Below are positions 25,686 to 35,440 of a stretch of DNA of 64,000 nt, piece after piece. Below the pieces are notes generated by a model. The model searched no databases, was not told where the DNA came from, and saw nothing but the letters and a program-made list of their open reading frames with translations. Within the stretch, counting starts at the first letter, position 1. Every line of letters begins with the position of its first letter. The stretch is from EX4572-165 sp964627915 (GTDB taxonomy: Archaea; Thermoplasmatota; E2; DHVEG-1). The stretch spans positions 4,465 to 68,464 of the forward strand of contig CAZVKY010000001.1 of assembly GCA_964627915.1 (NCBI GenBank), read 5' to 3'. Both the position numbers and the translations under genes were made by a program.

Positions 25686-26447
25686 ATGTCAAAAACAAAA
25701 CTTGGACAACATTTCTTAATTGATGCTCGTGTTGCACAACGACAGATTCAGTATGCACGGCTTTCAGACAATGATTTAGTACTGGAGGTAGGTCCAGGCA
25801 AAGGTGTTCTCACTCGTTTGCTAGCAGATAAAGCTAAACAGGTATTTGCTGTTGAAAAGGACAAAAAGTTATATCAGATGCTAAAAAAAACCATGCCTTC
25901 AAATGTTACCTTACTTCATCATGATATTTTATATATTGATGAGTGTGAGCCTGGTTTTTTTTCTTTTAATAAAGTGGTTGCAAACCTACCATATCAGATT
26001 TCATCTCCATTTACATTTTGGTTACTCACGAAATCTTTTGAAAAAGCGGTTTTGATGTATCAAAATGAATTTGCTCAACGTATGGTAGCACAAGCAGGAT
26101 CAAAAACGTATTCTCGGTTATCTGTTGCGATATATTATTTTGCTCATTGTAGCATTCTTGAAACCGTTTCTAGGCATTGTTTTAATCCAGAACCAGAAGT
26201 GGATTCCTGTATTGTTGAACTTATTCCAAGGTCTCATCCTCCGTTTCAAGTCACTGATGAATCGTTTTTCTTTGATTTGGTCACACAATTATTTAATCAT
26301 AGGCGGAAACAGATAAAAACCACTATTAAGCAAATCTATGATCAATCCATTGATGATTTTTCATTTGCAACAGAGAGAGTAGAACAATTGTCTCCGGAAC
26401 AGCTTGGGAGATTAAGTGATTTGCTCTTCAGACGGTTATCTAGATAA
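25686..26447 (+). CDS. ksgA: 16S rRNA (adenine) dimethyltransferase KsgA
   Basis: A 253-residue Rossmann-fold methyltransferase that makes the two m6,2A residues near the 3' end of 16S rRNA. The start KLGQHFLIDARVAQRQI, SAM-binding VLEVGPGKGVLTRLL (about 32-46), and catalytic motif ANLPYQISSPF are all intact. The C-terminal domain carries the usual FNHRRKQIKTTIKQ. It closes the pus10-rpl21e-rpoF-DUF655-ksgA cluster, 16 nt after DUF655. Confidence 0.95.
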   Translation: MSKTKLGQHFLIDARVAQRQIQYARLSDNDLVLEVGPGKGVLTRLLADKAKQVFAVEKDKKLYQMLKKTMPSNVTLLHHDILYIDECEPGFFSFNKVVANLPYQISSPFTFWLLTKSFEKAVLMYQNEFAQRMVAQAGSKTYSRLSVAIYYFAHCSILETVSRHCFNPEPEVDSCIVELIPRSHPPFQVTDESFFFDLVTQLFNHRRKQIKTTIKQIYDQSIDDFSFATERVEQLSPEQLGRLSDLLFRRLSR

Positions 26448-26596
26448 AAAAGCTCAAAATATTATTTTTTTAATAACACTTATTAAGAAGATTTTGATTG
26501 TTAACATTTGAATGGTTTTATTACGGCACTGTTTTCACCGTTTCCAGCCGTTTAAACCAGGAAATGGTAGATAAAAGTTCATAGGATGGTTGATCC

Positions 26597-26818
26597 ATGG
26601 GATTATCTCTACCATTAAAAAAAATCAAAAAAAAGAGTTGGTTCTGGTTTTTTGTTTTCGCTTTTGTTTTTGTGTTATCTATTGATGTTTGGAATTGGAA
26701 TCAGACAGCGTTGATTTTATTTGGTTTTCCATTTTATATTATGAGACTTATTCTGCTTACAATGTTTTTGACACCATTGTTTTTTGTTTTTATTAGTTCT
26801 ATGTGGGGGGATCAGTAA
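26597..26818 (+). CDS. Small membrane protein of the DUF3311 type, symporter partner
   Basis: A 73-residue protein with a basic N-terminus (KKIKKKSWF) and two hydrophobic helices. The conserved pattern is a short first helix, then a loop (DVWNWNQTALILFGFPFY) with small aromatic residues before the second helix. Such proteins regularly precede sodium:solute symporters, as here. Its stop codon overlaps the symporter ATG by one base (TAATG), so translation is coupled. It probably assists folding or transport; no enzymatic activity is expected. Confidence 0.78.
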   Translation: MGLSLPLKKIKKKSWFWFFVFAFVFVLSIDVWNWNQTALILFGFPFYIMRLILLTMFLTPLFFVFISSMWGDQ

Positions 26819-28242
26819 TGTTATTTCTATTGTTTACTGTGTGCTATTTCATTATTCTCTTATCACTTGGAATTTTAGCTCAGAAAAGAACAGCTAAGTC
26901 ACCCGAGGAATATTTTCTTGCAGGGAGAAGTTTTGGCTCAACCATCTTATTTTTTTCTTTGATTGCCACAAATTTTTCAGCATTTACCTTTCTTGGTTTT
27001 GCTGGAAAAGCATATACTTCTGGATTTGGGCAGTACGGGATTATGGCTTTTGGTACCAGTTTTATGGCGATTATGTTCTTTGTTATTGGAAGAAAGGTTT
27101 GGAAGCTGGGTAAAAACAAAGGTTATATTACTCCTGCGGAACTTGTTGGTGGACGGTTTAACAGTTGGAAATTACAGCTCCTTTTCATGAGCATTTTAGT
27201 TCTTTTTACCATTCCATATTTAGCTACTCAGGCCATTGGTGCTGGATTGTTGCTTGAATATGTGACCAATGGCATTGTGTTGTGGAAGATGGGTGCAGTA
27301 ATCACTATGGTCATCATCATGTTGTATGTGTTGTTTGGAGGGATGCGAGGATCGGGTTGGACTGATGTATTACAGGGATGTATCATGATCTTTGCATTGG
27401 TTCTTGCTGTTTTCTGGATTGCACAGGGTTTAGGTGGAGTGCAACAAGCTAATCTTTTATCTTTTCAGCAAAATCCTGATCTGTTTTCTCGACCTGGTCC
27501 AACTGGTTTTTTTTCTCCTCAGATCTGGTTTTCATTTATGTTACTCTGGTTATTTGCTGATCCGATGTTTCCTCAGATTTTTTCAAGGTTTTACACCGCT
27601 AAGAATCAGCGATCGTTGAAACATGCGATGATTCTTTATCCACTGGTGGTATCCATCTTATTTCTGATGCCTGTTCTTGTTGGGATCTGGGCTCATGGTG
27701 CTCAAATACCTATTGCAGCAGATGAGGTTGATATGGTGTTACCGATGATGGTTCAGACTTATGCACCTTCAGCTGTCTTTTTCTTTGTGATGATTGGTGC
27801 CCTTGCGGCATTAATGTCTACCGCTGATTCTCAATTACTTTCTCTTTCTACGATGTTAGCTCGAGATATTCCTTTTAAAAAATGGAAATGGATTTCTCAG
27901 GTGGGTATTGGTCGTGTTTTTGTTGTTATTCTTTCTTTATTCGCTATGTTTTTTGTAATTGCAGGATATGATCCATCTGTTGGTATAATGTCTACCTTAG
28001 TGAGCACCACATTTTCTGGTTTAGCGGTTCTCTGCCCCGTGGTTATTGCGGTGCTATATTGGTCAAAAGTAACTGAAATTGGGTGTATACTTGCGTTGTT
28101 AAGCGGTGAATGTTCTGTCTTTGTTTTTCAACATTTTTCATTTTCACCATTGGGTTTTCTTCCCGCTTTGTGGGGTGTTAGTATTGCTACAACCGTTCTT
28201 GTTCTAACGAGTATTGTTTTAAAGTTCTATAAGAGAGAATAG
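26818..28242 (+). CDS. Sodium:solute symporter family transporter
   Basis: A 474-residue transporter with about 13 membrane helices. SSS-family motifs are ARSPEEYFLAGRSFG-like AKSPEEYFLAGRSFG near the N-terminus, FSAFTFLGFAGKAYTSGFGQYG, YVLFGGMRGSGWTDVLQGCIM, and ALAALMSTADSQLLSLSTM, which includes the sodium-binding Ser/Thr positions. The substrate may be a carboxylate, amino acid or pantothenate-like compound. ATG 26818 is supported by a GGGGGGAT site; the frame is open back to 26803. It is paired with DUF3311. Confidence 0.93.
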   Translation: MLFLLFTVCYFIILLSLGILAQKRTAKSPEEYFLAGRSFGSTILFFSLIATNFSAFTFLGFAGKAYTSGFGQYGIMAFGTSFMAIMFFVIGRKVWKLGKNKGYITPAELVGGRFNSWKLQLLFMSILVLFTIPYLATQAIGAGLLLEYVTNGIVLWKMGAVITMVIIMLYVLFGGMRGSGWTDVLQGCIMIFALVLAVFWIAQGLGGVQQANLLSFQQNPDLFSRPGPTGFFSPQIWFSFMLLWLFADPMFPQIFSRFYTAKNQRSLKHAMILYPLVVSILFLMPVLVGIWAHGAQIPIAADEVDMVLPMMVQTYAPSAVFFFVMIGALAALMSTADSQLLSLSTMLARDIPFKKWKWISQVGIGRVFVVILSLFAMFFVIAGYDPSVGIMSTLVSTTFSGLAVLCPVVIAVLYWSKVTEIGCILALLSGECSVFVFQHFSFSPLGFLPALWGVSIATTVLVLTSIVLKFYKRE

Positions 28243-28288
28243 CAGTAATGTCACTGATTTTTAAAAAGAATGAAATCCAAGAATTGAT

Positions 28289-28981
28289 TTAAGGTGTTAC
28301 TATAACAAAATAATTATCTGGTATTGTTTTTGAAATAATGAATGCTTCCTTTAAATCCTTTATCTTTAGTTTTGCTTTTTTGAGATCTGAAATGAATTCG
28401 TCTTTTGTATAGAGATGATAAAAACGGGGAACATTTAACTGATGTTGCCGCCAATACAATATGATATCTCCTTCTTCCAACATATTGTTTTGTTTTGCAG
28501 AAATTATTTTTTTCTGAAATCGTGGTTGGTTCCGAGCCCAAACACTAATAAGAGCTTTCCCTCCTTTTTTAAGGATTCTTTTTAGTTCCATTAGTGATTT
28601 GATTCGTAATTGTTTTGTTCTAATATTGTGAAGTGCTGCAATGTAAAGAGCTGTATCAATTGAATCTGAATTAAGAGGTATATGGGTAAGACTTGCCTGA
28701 AAAAGAGTCGTATTTGTTATCTGGTTTCGATTGAGTTTTTGTCTGGTTATCGTTAAGAGTTTTCTTGAGAGATCAATTCCGATAGCTTGATTGCAATTAT
28801 TTGCTAAAGGGATTAAATGTCTTCCATTTCCACATCCAAGATCCACAGCACTGGTCTGATGGTTTGTTTTTTTGATGAAATCAATACAATGCGGCCAGGT
28901 TTTATTGCGAGTGCAATCAAAGCTTTCTGCGATAGCATCCCATGTTTTTTGCTCAGTTCGAAAATCCGGTGTTTTTTGCAT
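28289..28981 (-). CDS. Trm9/ALKBH8-like tRNA wobble-uridine methyltransferase (probable)
   Basis: About 230 residues of class I SAM methyltransferase. The WDAIAESFDCTRNKTWP opening, AVDLGCGNGRHL (motif I) and LHNIRTKQLRIKSLMELKRI followed by GGKALISVWARNQP closely resemble Trm9 proteins, which methylate 5-carboxymethyluridine at tRNA position 34. The ATG at 28981 is preferred because a minus-strand TATA (29011-29020) predicts a transcript start near 28990. Longer in-frame starts at 28999 and 28996 are possible. Alternative identity: generic SAM methyltransferase. Confidence 0.8.
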   Translation of the reverse strand: MQKTPDFRTEQKTWDAIAESFDCTRNKTWPHCIDFIKKTNHQTSAVDLGCGNGRHLIPLANNCNQAIGIDLSRKLLTITRQKLNRNQITNTTLFQASLTHIPLNSDSIDTALYIAALHNIRTKQLRIKSLMELKRILKKGGKALISVWARNQPRFQKKIISAKQNNMLEEGDIILYWRQHQLNVPRFYHLYTKDEFISDLKKAKLKIKDLKEAFIISKTIPDNYFVIVTP

Positions 28982-29092
28982 GTTGGTCAAAACCATCATG
29001 ATTCTATGATGTTTTATATGTTTGTAAACGAAATTAATAGAATAGTTTTTATATTGATGTGTCTACATTACTTATAGGAAGTGATGATCACA

Positions 29093-30586
29093 GTGGATAA
29101 ACGATTACTCATCCTCATTGGCTTACTCATTATCCTCATTGGATCAACAATCATTATTCTTCTTCCCTCTGATCCATCTACTATTGATACAGATAATGAT
29201 GGGATTATGAATGATAAGGATGAATTTCCAAATGATTCATCTGAATGGAATGATACAGATAATGATGGTGTTGGTGATAATCAGGATAAATTCCCCTTTG
29301 ATCCCGCTGCAAGTATGGACTCTGATGATGATGGATATCCTGATAAATGGAATGAAGGAAAAGATGCAAATGATAGCACCTCAAATCCACCATTGATTAA
29401 GGATGATCTTCCCTTTGATCCAACTGAGTATCAGGATTCTGATGGTGATGGATTTGGTGATAATAGTGATGTTTTTCCTTATGATCCCTCAGAGTGGAAA
29501 GATTCTGATGGAGATGGCATTGGTGATAATGCTGATCAAAATCCACTGGTAAATCTTTCATTGGAAATTATGATTGATAAATGTCTTTTCTCAAAGCATG
29601 TAGATATTCTTCCTTGGGCTCAAATCTATTTTGAGTTTACTGTTAATGGTGAAGAGACTATTATTTTTGATAACAATCAAAATTACTGGAGAATGTGGAA
29701 AAACCAGCAAACATCTGTTGATGTTGTTTTTCAATATGATATTCCTGATGATACAACAAGACCATTTACGGATATTGAAATTAAAATGTTTGATTATGAT
29801 CTTTTTTTAGAAGATGATCTCATTGATATTAATGAAACATCTGGTGAATCCTCTGTTGTCATTCGCTTGAATCATGCAACAAATGAAATCCAAGGAACCG
29901 GTGTATCAGAAGGTGAAAAAGGAAAGATTTGGTATACCATAACAAAAGGATCTGAGGTTGAACCAACAAATATTACCATTGATAAAACATATGAATTTCG
30001 TTTTAACAATAAAAAATATGAGGTTTCATTAAACATTCCAAATCAAAAATATATGTGGTATCAGAATCGGTTAACGAATCGTAGTCCTCAGCAGTTAAAT
30101 AACAAGCAGGCGATGGCTGATTTTGTTACTAAAAATGATGTAGTGATCACTCAACTTGCAGAAAAATTAGATTCAATAGCTTTAAATGAAGGTTTCACAG
30201 AAATTCAACGGCTTAATTTTATGCTTAATTTTGTTCAGTATGTGGTTGATTATCAGGATGATAATAGTACTGCAGGTTGTGAAGAATATTGGCGGTATCC
30301 TATTGAGACATTAGTTGAACAACGGGGTGATTGTGAGGATAGCACGTTGCTGTTTGCTTCCATCATGGAAAACGTTGATGTTGATAGTGTATTATTGTTT
30401 TATGTGCTTGATGATACAAATGGTCATCTTGCTACAGGGATCCAGAGTGATGAAAATATTTCTGGAACAGTTATTGATTATAAACAAAAAAGTTATTATT
30501 ATTGTGAAACGACCTCAGTTGGTTTTGCTGTAGGTGAAAAACCGTCTGAAATACCTGATGATCCAGAAACAATCATCCCATTATAG
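29093..30586 (+). CDS. Membrane-anchored protein with TSP3 calcium repeats and transglutaminase-like domain
   Basis: A 497-residue exported protein. Residues 1-25 are a signal anchor (DKRLLILIGLLIILIGST). Residues ~30-150 hold repeated Asp-rich thrombospondin type 3 motifs (DTDNDGVGDNQDKFPFDP and relatives, about five copies) that bind calcium. A middle beta domain is followed by a transglutaminase-like fold with Cys in VEQRGDCEDSTLLFASIM and His in DTNGHLATGIQ. The catalytic Cys-His pair looks present, so it may be a cysteine peptidase or crosslinker at the cell surface. GTG 29093 is preferred: GGAAGTGAT lies 7 nt upstream. Confidence 0.82.
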   Translation: MDKRLLILIGLLIILIGSTIIILLPSDPSTIDTDNDGIMNDKDEFPNDSSEWNDTDNDGVGDNQDKFPFDPAASMDSDDDGYPDKWNEGKDANDSTSNPPLIKDDLPFDPTEYQDSDGDGFGDNSDVFPYDPSEWKDSDGDGIGDNADQNPLVNLSLEIMIDKCLFSKHVDILPWAQIYFEFTVNGEETIIFDNNQNYWRMWKNQQTSVDVVFQYDIPDDTTRPFTDIEIKMFDYDLFLEDDLIDINETSGESSVVIRLNHATNEIQGTGVSEGEKGKIWYTITKGSEVEPTNITIDKTYEFRFNNKKYEVSLNIPNQKYMWYQNRLTNRSPQQLNNKQAMADFVTKNDVVITQLAEKLDSIALNEGFTEIQRLNFMLNFVQYVVDYQDDNSTAGCEEYWRYPIETLVEQRGDCEDSTLLFASIMENVDVDSVLLFYVLDDTNGHLATGIQSDENISGTVIDYKQKSYYYCETTSVGFAVGEKPSEIPDDPETIIPL

Positions 30587-30594
30587 ATATTTTT

Positions 30595-33417
30595 TTATTC
30601 AACATAGATTGCGGGTCTAAGCGGTGCAGCAAATGATGCTTTTTGTTGTGGATCATAACGATCTTTATCGGTTGCATCATAGAGTTCAATGTCACAGTCA
30701 AACAATTCTTTTAAGAAGGGAATGGTTTGTTTTAGATATTGATGTTCATTAATATCTGTTTGATATCGTTTTTTATCATGGTCTTGAAGTTTGGTGATTT
30801 CTTTTGGTAGTTTTCCTACATATTTGGATACTTGTTTTCCTTGGCGTCGGAGGTGCTCATTTTTCATGATATCTTTCATTAATCTGCCAACGTTAACTGA
30901 TCCATCTTTTGCCATGTCAATTGCTTTCAGCAGTATTTCTTTTTTCCAAGCTGGTGAAATATAATAACAGATTTTTTTCGGTGTCATTCTGGTGACTTTT
31001 AATATTTCCTGTGTATCCTGAACAAGTTGTGACAACAAATATTCACCGACTTCATCTTTTTCAGAAATCTCTGTTGCATCAAAGCTGGGATACTCCATTG
31101 TTGAGACAAAGCTATCTTGTGTTTGATGCCATAATTCTTCTGCAATATGGGGTGTTACAGGGGTCATTAATCGAATCCAGTTTTCGGTGAACCAATGAAT
31201 GATTTTTTTATTTCCTCCTCCCCGTTTTCGATACCATTGTAGGGTTTTATACATTTCAAAATAAATCTCGTTTGCGGCGACACGAAGATTATAGGAATCA
31301 TATTGAGTAGTGATATGATGAATATGTCTGTTCATTTTGCTTTTTAGCCAATGATCAAGATTTGAGTTCGGTTCTTTGTCTAACTGTCTGAGTCGTTGAA
31401 TAAACTGAAAAAGATTGATAATTCGTTTTTTATATTTAGTAACTGCAGCACTATCCCATTCAATATCGACAAATGGTGAACCCACATGAGTGTAATACAG
31501 GCGCATGGCATCGATTCCATAGATGTTTGCTGCTTCAGCGACATGTTCAGCTCCGCCTTTTGATTTACTGATTTTTTCTTTTCCTTTTTGAGTAACCCAC
31601 CAGTGAACAAAGATTCCTTGTGGTCGATTTTTTTCTGGAAGTACAGCAACATGATTCATGATGAACACTGGGAAATGAACGGTTTTATGTTCTTTTCCTC
31701 CTAAATTGATATCAACGGGATACCAATAGTGAAAATCATCTTGGATTTCCTTCCAAATACGATTAGTTGGCTCTCCTTGATTTAGAAACACATAATCAAA
31801 GAATGCCTCAGTCATTTCTTCTGGTTTTATTTTGTTTTCATTAACATATTTTGATATAATATAATAAGCAGGGTAAAGGGTTGAATCTGAAATTGGTTCA
31901 ACAATCCAACCTTCTTTAAAGGGGAATTTGGTGCCCAGCCATGATCCTTTTCGAATGCATGCTCGATCATCAAACCAATCCAGGATGCCGGGGAGTTCTT
32001 CTTTGTATTCTTCAGGGGATATGTTCATGGTTTTAACATGTTCTTTTGATTCAGTGGTTAACTTCTTATCACTATATTTGATAAACCATTGATCTGGTAT
32101 TTGTTTGATAACAACTTGTTCTCCACATCGACAGATAACGTCTTCGGAGAATTCTCTGAGAAGTGTGGCATCATTTTGTTGAATGAGCTTATTTTTTACT
32201 TGATCTTTGATCTCAGAGACCTTTATACCAGCGTATTCACCACATTTTTCATTTAAAATACCCGTATGAAATTCTTTTTTGTAGACCAGGTCTGTTGCTT
32301 CTTCTAGTTTTGCGGTTTCGTGTTGTGAGGAAATATTCATGTCTTCACAGATTTTTCGAGCAGGGTTCTCACCGAGATCCTTTACCGTAATGATAGTGAT
32401 AGGATCGATATCTTGTTTTGTTTCTATAAGTGCAATGTAATCATAGGGTGCATGAGCTGGAACAGACATCACAATTCCAGTAGCAATGTTTGGATCAGCG
32501 AAAGGTCCAGAAAGAAGAGGTATAGTGCGATTAAGCAGGGGTATATGACATGTTTTTCCAATGAGATCTTTTCCATTTATGGTTTCCGTGGTGATTGATA
32601 CATGATCCTGTTGATGGGTGAGTTTTTCTGCTCCTTCTTTTGAGGTTATCCAGGTTTCATCATTAACAGTAATTTTTACATAGGTGACATCTGGGTTAAT
32701 CCAAATATTGGTAACACCAAAAATGGTTTCTGGTCGAAGAGTGGCAGTGGGTAGGATTGTTCCATCATCTAATCTGAATTTGATTACTGTGAATTCAAGG
32801 ATTTCTGCATTTCCTCCGCTGGAGATATCTGTTTCTGATTTGTCAACAGCTACTGGTCCACATCTTGTGCAAAATGGTGCGAAATGGGGTTTCTGGATGA
32901 GAAGATTTTTTTGGTGAAGTTTATGGAATTGCCATTGAATGAATTTTTTATATCCTTCTGAAATAGTACTCATAATCCTGGAGTAATCGATTAAAAAACC
33001 AAATTTTTTCCAGTAATCTTCAACATAAACAGAGGCAAAATAGCGTACTACTTCCTTGGGATCAGTGAGAGAATTGATACAGTCATCGCTGCACCCGTAG
33101 TCTCTTAATATTTTGATGGTTGCTGGATCCTTTCGTTCAACTTTTTTTGAAAAACCAATAGATGGTATACCAGATGCATGAAAACCAGCTGGAAAAAGCA
33201 CATCGTAACCCTTCATTCGTTTATATCTGGCGATAATATCACAATAGGTGAATCCCCGCATATGTCCAACATGAAGATAACCGGAAACACCGGGATAAGC
33301 AAAATGGATGAAACATTTTTTATCAGTTTTTTTTGAGGCTTTGTATATTTCGTTTTTAAACCATGCATCCTGCCATTTTTGTTCTGTGGAAACATAGTCA
33401 TATGTTGTTTCTGACAT
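30595..33417 (-). CDS. leuS: Leucyl-tRNA synthetase (archaeal type)
   Basis: A 940-residue class Ia synthetase. HIGH motif is AYPGVSGYLHVGHMRG, KMSKS motif is KEKISKSKGG. An editing (CP1) domain includes TLRPETIFGVTNIWINP and the conserved ATGIVMSVPAHAPYD segment. GDWxISRQ-like zinc and connecting regions and a C-terminal anticodon domain follow. ATG 33417 gives a family-like N-terminus (MSETTYDYVSTEQKWQDAW). An in-frame ATG at 33486 would add 23 residues; a TATA-like tract near 33520 leaves both open. Confidence 0.95.
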   Translation of the reverse strand: MSETTYDYVSTEQKWQDAWFKNEIYKASKKTDKKCFIHFAYPGVSGYLHVGHMRGFTYCDIIARYKRMKGYDVLFPAGFHASGIPSIGFSKKVERKDPATIKILRDYGCSDDCINSLTDPKEVVRYFASVYVEDYWKKFGFLIDYSRIMSTISEGYKKFIQWQFHKLHQKNLLIQKPHFAPFCTRCGPVAVDKSETDISSGGNAEILEFTVIKFRLDDGTILPTATLRPETIFGVTNIWINPDVTYVKITVNDETWITSKEGAEKLTHQQDHVSITTETINGKDLIGKTCHIPLLNRTIPLLSGPFADPNIATGIVMSVPAHAPYDYIALIETKQDIDPITIITVKDLGENPARKICEDMNISSQHETAKLEEATDLVYKKEFHTGILNEKCGEYAGIKVSEIKDQVKNKLIQQNDATLLREFSEDVICRCGEQVVIKQIPDQWFIKYSDKKLTTESKEHVKTMNISPEEYKEELPGILDWFDDRACIRKGSWLGTKFPFKEGWIVEPISDSTLYPAYYIISKYVNENKIKPEEMTEAFFDYVFLNQGEPTNRIWKEIQDDFHYWYPVDINLGGKEHKTVHFPVFIMNHVAVLPEKNRPQGIFVHWWVTQKGKEKISKSKGGAEHVAEAANIYGIDAMRLYYTHVGSPFVDIEWDSAAVTKYKKRIINLFQFIQRLRQLDKEPNSNLDHWLKSKMNRHIHHITTQYDSYNLRVAANEIYFEMYKTLQWYRKRGGGNKKIIHWFTENWIRLMTPVTPHIAEELWHQTQDSFVSTMEYPSFDATEISEKDEVGEYLLSQLVQDTQEILKVTRMTPKKICYYISPAWKKEILLKAIDMAKDGSVNVGRLMKDIMKNEHLRRQGKQVSKYVGKLPKEITKLQDHDKKRYQTDINEHQYLKQTIPFLKELFDCDIELYDATDKDRYDPQQKASFAAPLRPAIYVE

Positions 33418-33611
33418 CGTTTGTTCCGTCGTGGGAATCTCTGTTGCTTTATATAATGCTTTTTGATTGTAATTGAGTAATCGCATCTTTTGATCTCAAC
33501 TTTTTTAGAAAAATAGAACCATATTATATTAATTTAACAATAAAATATATATCAAAAAAGCGTATTGGGTTTTCTCAACAAATAAAAAAATATGAATGAG
33601 ATGACGCTACC

Positions 33612-34091
33612 GTGAAACGATTACACGTTTTTTTAAAGAACAATAATGCAGTTTCTGAGGAATTTACCGCTCTTCCTGCATTAGCGATGGTGATGATAGG
33701 AATCACTCTTTTTTTAATTATTCTTTCTAGTAGTTACACAAGTCTTGAAAACCAAACGAATCAAGTTGAACAAATCAAACAAGCAGAGTATATCTCATCT
33801 CAACTGTTGAACCCAACCGCTCCATTTATTTCATCTAAAGGCAGTTTCAACCTAGAATGTTTTCAGCAAAACAGTGGAAAAAAATATGTGACATTGTTAC
33901 AAAAATCCATGAACCAGGTCTCACTTAATTTTACTACAAAGCTTTCATTTCAAAATTCATCTTTTTATTTTCCCAATCCTCCACCAACTAATCATCAAAA
34001 TATCCTTGGCTATTCAACAGCAATAACCCTTGATCTAAATGAGGTGTATACCTGTCCAGGAATGATTACCATTATTATGTGGGAGAGATAA
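33612..34091 (+). CDS. Pilin-like or exported single-span protein
   Basis: A 159-residue protein starting at GTG. A basic N-terminus (KRLHVFLKNNNAVSEEF) leads into a hydrophobic helix (LPALAMVMIGITLFLIILSSS). This is reminiscent of a class III (type IV pilin-like) signal or a signal anchor. The rest is extracytoplasmic and Ser/Asn/Gln rich with two Cys that may form a disulfide. No enzymatic motif is visible. It overlaps the next gene region and heads a three-gene cluster of exported proteins. Confidence 0.6.
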   Translation: MKRLHVFLKNNNAVSEEFTALPALAMVMIGITLFLIILSSSYTSLENQTNQVEQIKQAEYISSQLLNPTAPFISSKGSFNLECFQQNSGKKYVTLLQKSMNQVSLNFTTKLSFQNSSFYFPNPPPTNHQNILGYSTAITLDLNEVYTCPGMITIIMWER

Positions 34092-34099
34092 ACCATATC

Positions 34100-35440
34100 A
34101 TGAAAAGAAAACAAAAGAAAAAACAAAGGAAAAAATTCTGGTCAAATACACAAGCGTTATCAGTAATGTATGATGCAGTGTTGTTTCTTGTATTAGTTTC
34201 GCTATCTGGTATCATTCTTTTTCCTGCTTTACAACCTCAGATTCTTTCTGATGTAACAATTGAGGAATTAAATGAGAAAAAAGTCGATGATATTCACCAT
34301 ATGATGCTGTGTTCTATGCCGGAACAATGTCAGTATTCAGTTGCTGGCAATCTTATAGATGAGGCCGCTATTTCATTAGGCATTAATACCACTCAGGAGG
34401 AGGGATTATATCAGACAATAATTAATCGAGTTATTGGCCATGAGCTGCATCATTCTACCTTTGCTCAGCTGATTGTAGAAAACCTAGCAGTTCAATGGCA
34501 GTTTTCCCTGTTTAATCAGAGTGTTAATCAGCTGAACATGCTCACAAGTGAATATAGCAGTGCTTTGACAGAGGAAATTCAATCATTTTTAGATGAACAG
34601 TTATCGCAGCGGTATCATTATCAGTTCAACGCACAATGGTATCCTATTACTGGAATATCATTCGGGGGTTCCTTAAGTGCAGGTGAAACCCCACCGGAGA
34701 CGAATTATTTCATCTCAAAGAAAACAGTTTCAATGCCGTTTCCGCCAGCACTGAGTTGGGATGATAAAACTGTTGTATTCTCAGAATATTGGATAGAATC
34801 CATGTTCTTAGATTTATTTATTGAAAAACAACAACAGTTAGATAATATATCTATGATTACACAAAAAATTCATAATCAGACCAATTTAGTAAATGATTCC
34901 CAGTTCTTTAAACAACATCTTTCAGAGAATCTCACTAATCTTTTTATTGATTTTACTGTTGATGGTATTTACCTGACAAATAATTCTCTTTTTTTCTCTG
35001 GAGTTATATCATTATTGATAGATGAATTATTCTCATCGCTATTTGCCTTAATCCATGATGTCGCTGATGAAACGATACAAACAGTTATCGGGGATGGAAT
35101 AGCGCAGGTTGAATCGTTTTTTACTGAGATAAATGCAACTAGTCTAATTCAACCCATAGAAGATAGAATAGTTAGTGAAATAAGCATGTTTATCTCAGAT
35201 GCGTTGAATACCTCGTTTTCATCTATTGATTCTGCTCTTCATCAGTTAAAAGAGCAGATTAAGCAATTCATCGCTGAAGAACTCTTTCGATTATTTCAAC
35301 CAATTGCACTGCAATGTGCAACAATGATTATTGATCATGAACTATCATTAGTAGAAAGTATAAACACGATTTCTTCTTACATCGCTGATCAGTTTTCTAT
35401 TTCCCAGGCAACGATGACATTAACGATTTGGGAGAAATAA
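34100..35440 (+). CDS. Large exported membrane-anchored protein, cluster gene 2
   Basis: A 446-residue protein with a very basic N-terminus (MKRKQKKKQRKKFW), one signal-anchor helix (VLFLVLVSLSGIILFPAL) and a long extracytoplasmic part rich in Gln, Asn and Ser. It has several predicted helices and coiled-coil-like segments (for example FIEKQQQLDNISMITQKIHNQ). The ATG at 34100 is preferred over a GTG at 34079 inside the upstream gene. No domain is recognised. Its end couples to the next gene through TAATG. Perhaps a surface structure or secretion-system component. Confidence 0.6.
   Translation: MKRKQKKKQRKKFWSNTQALSVMYDAVLFLVLVSLSGIILFPALQPQILSDVTIEELNEKKVDDIHHMMLCSMPEQCQYSVAGNLIDEAAISLGINTTQEEGLYQTIINRVIGHELHHSTFAQLIVENLAVQWQFSLFNQSVNQLNMLTSEYSSALTEEIQSFLDEQLSQRYHYQFNAQWYPITGISFGGSLSAGETPPETNYFISKKTVSMPFPPALSWDDKTVVFSEYWIESMFLDLFIEKQQQLDNISMITQKIHNQTNLVNDSQFFKQHLSENLTNLFIDFTVDGIYLTNNSLFFSGVISLLIDELFSSLFALIHDVADETIQTVIGDGIAQVESFFTEINATSLIQPIEDRIVSEISMFISDALNTSFSSIDSALHQLKEQIKQFIAEELFRLFQPIALQCATMIIDHELSLVESINTISSYIADQFSISQATMTLTIWEK

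Noticed and set aside
31380..31652. Minus-strand frame within leuS in another phase
   Set aside because: Shadow of leuS; composition is repetitive and the true frame has LeuRS motifs.
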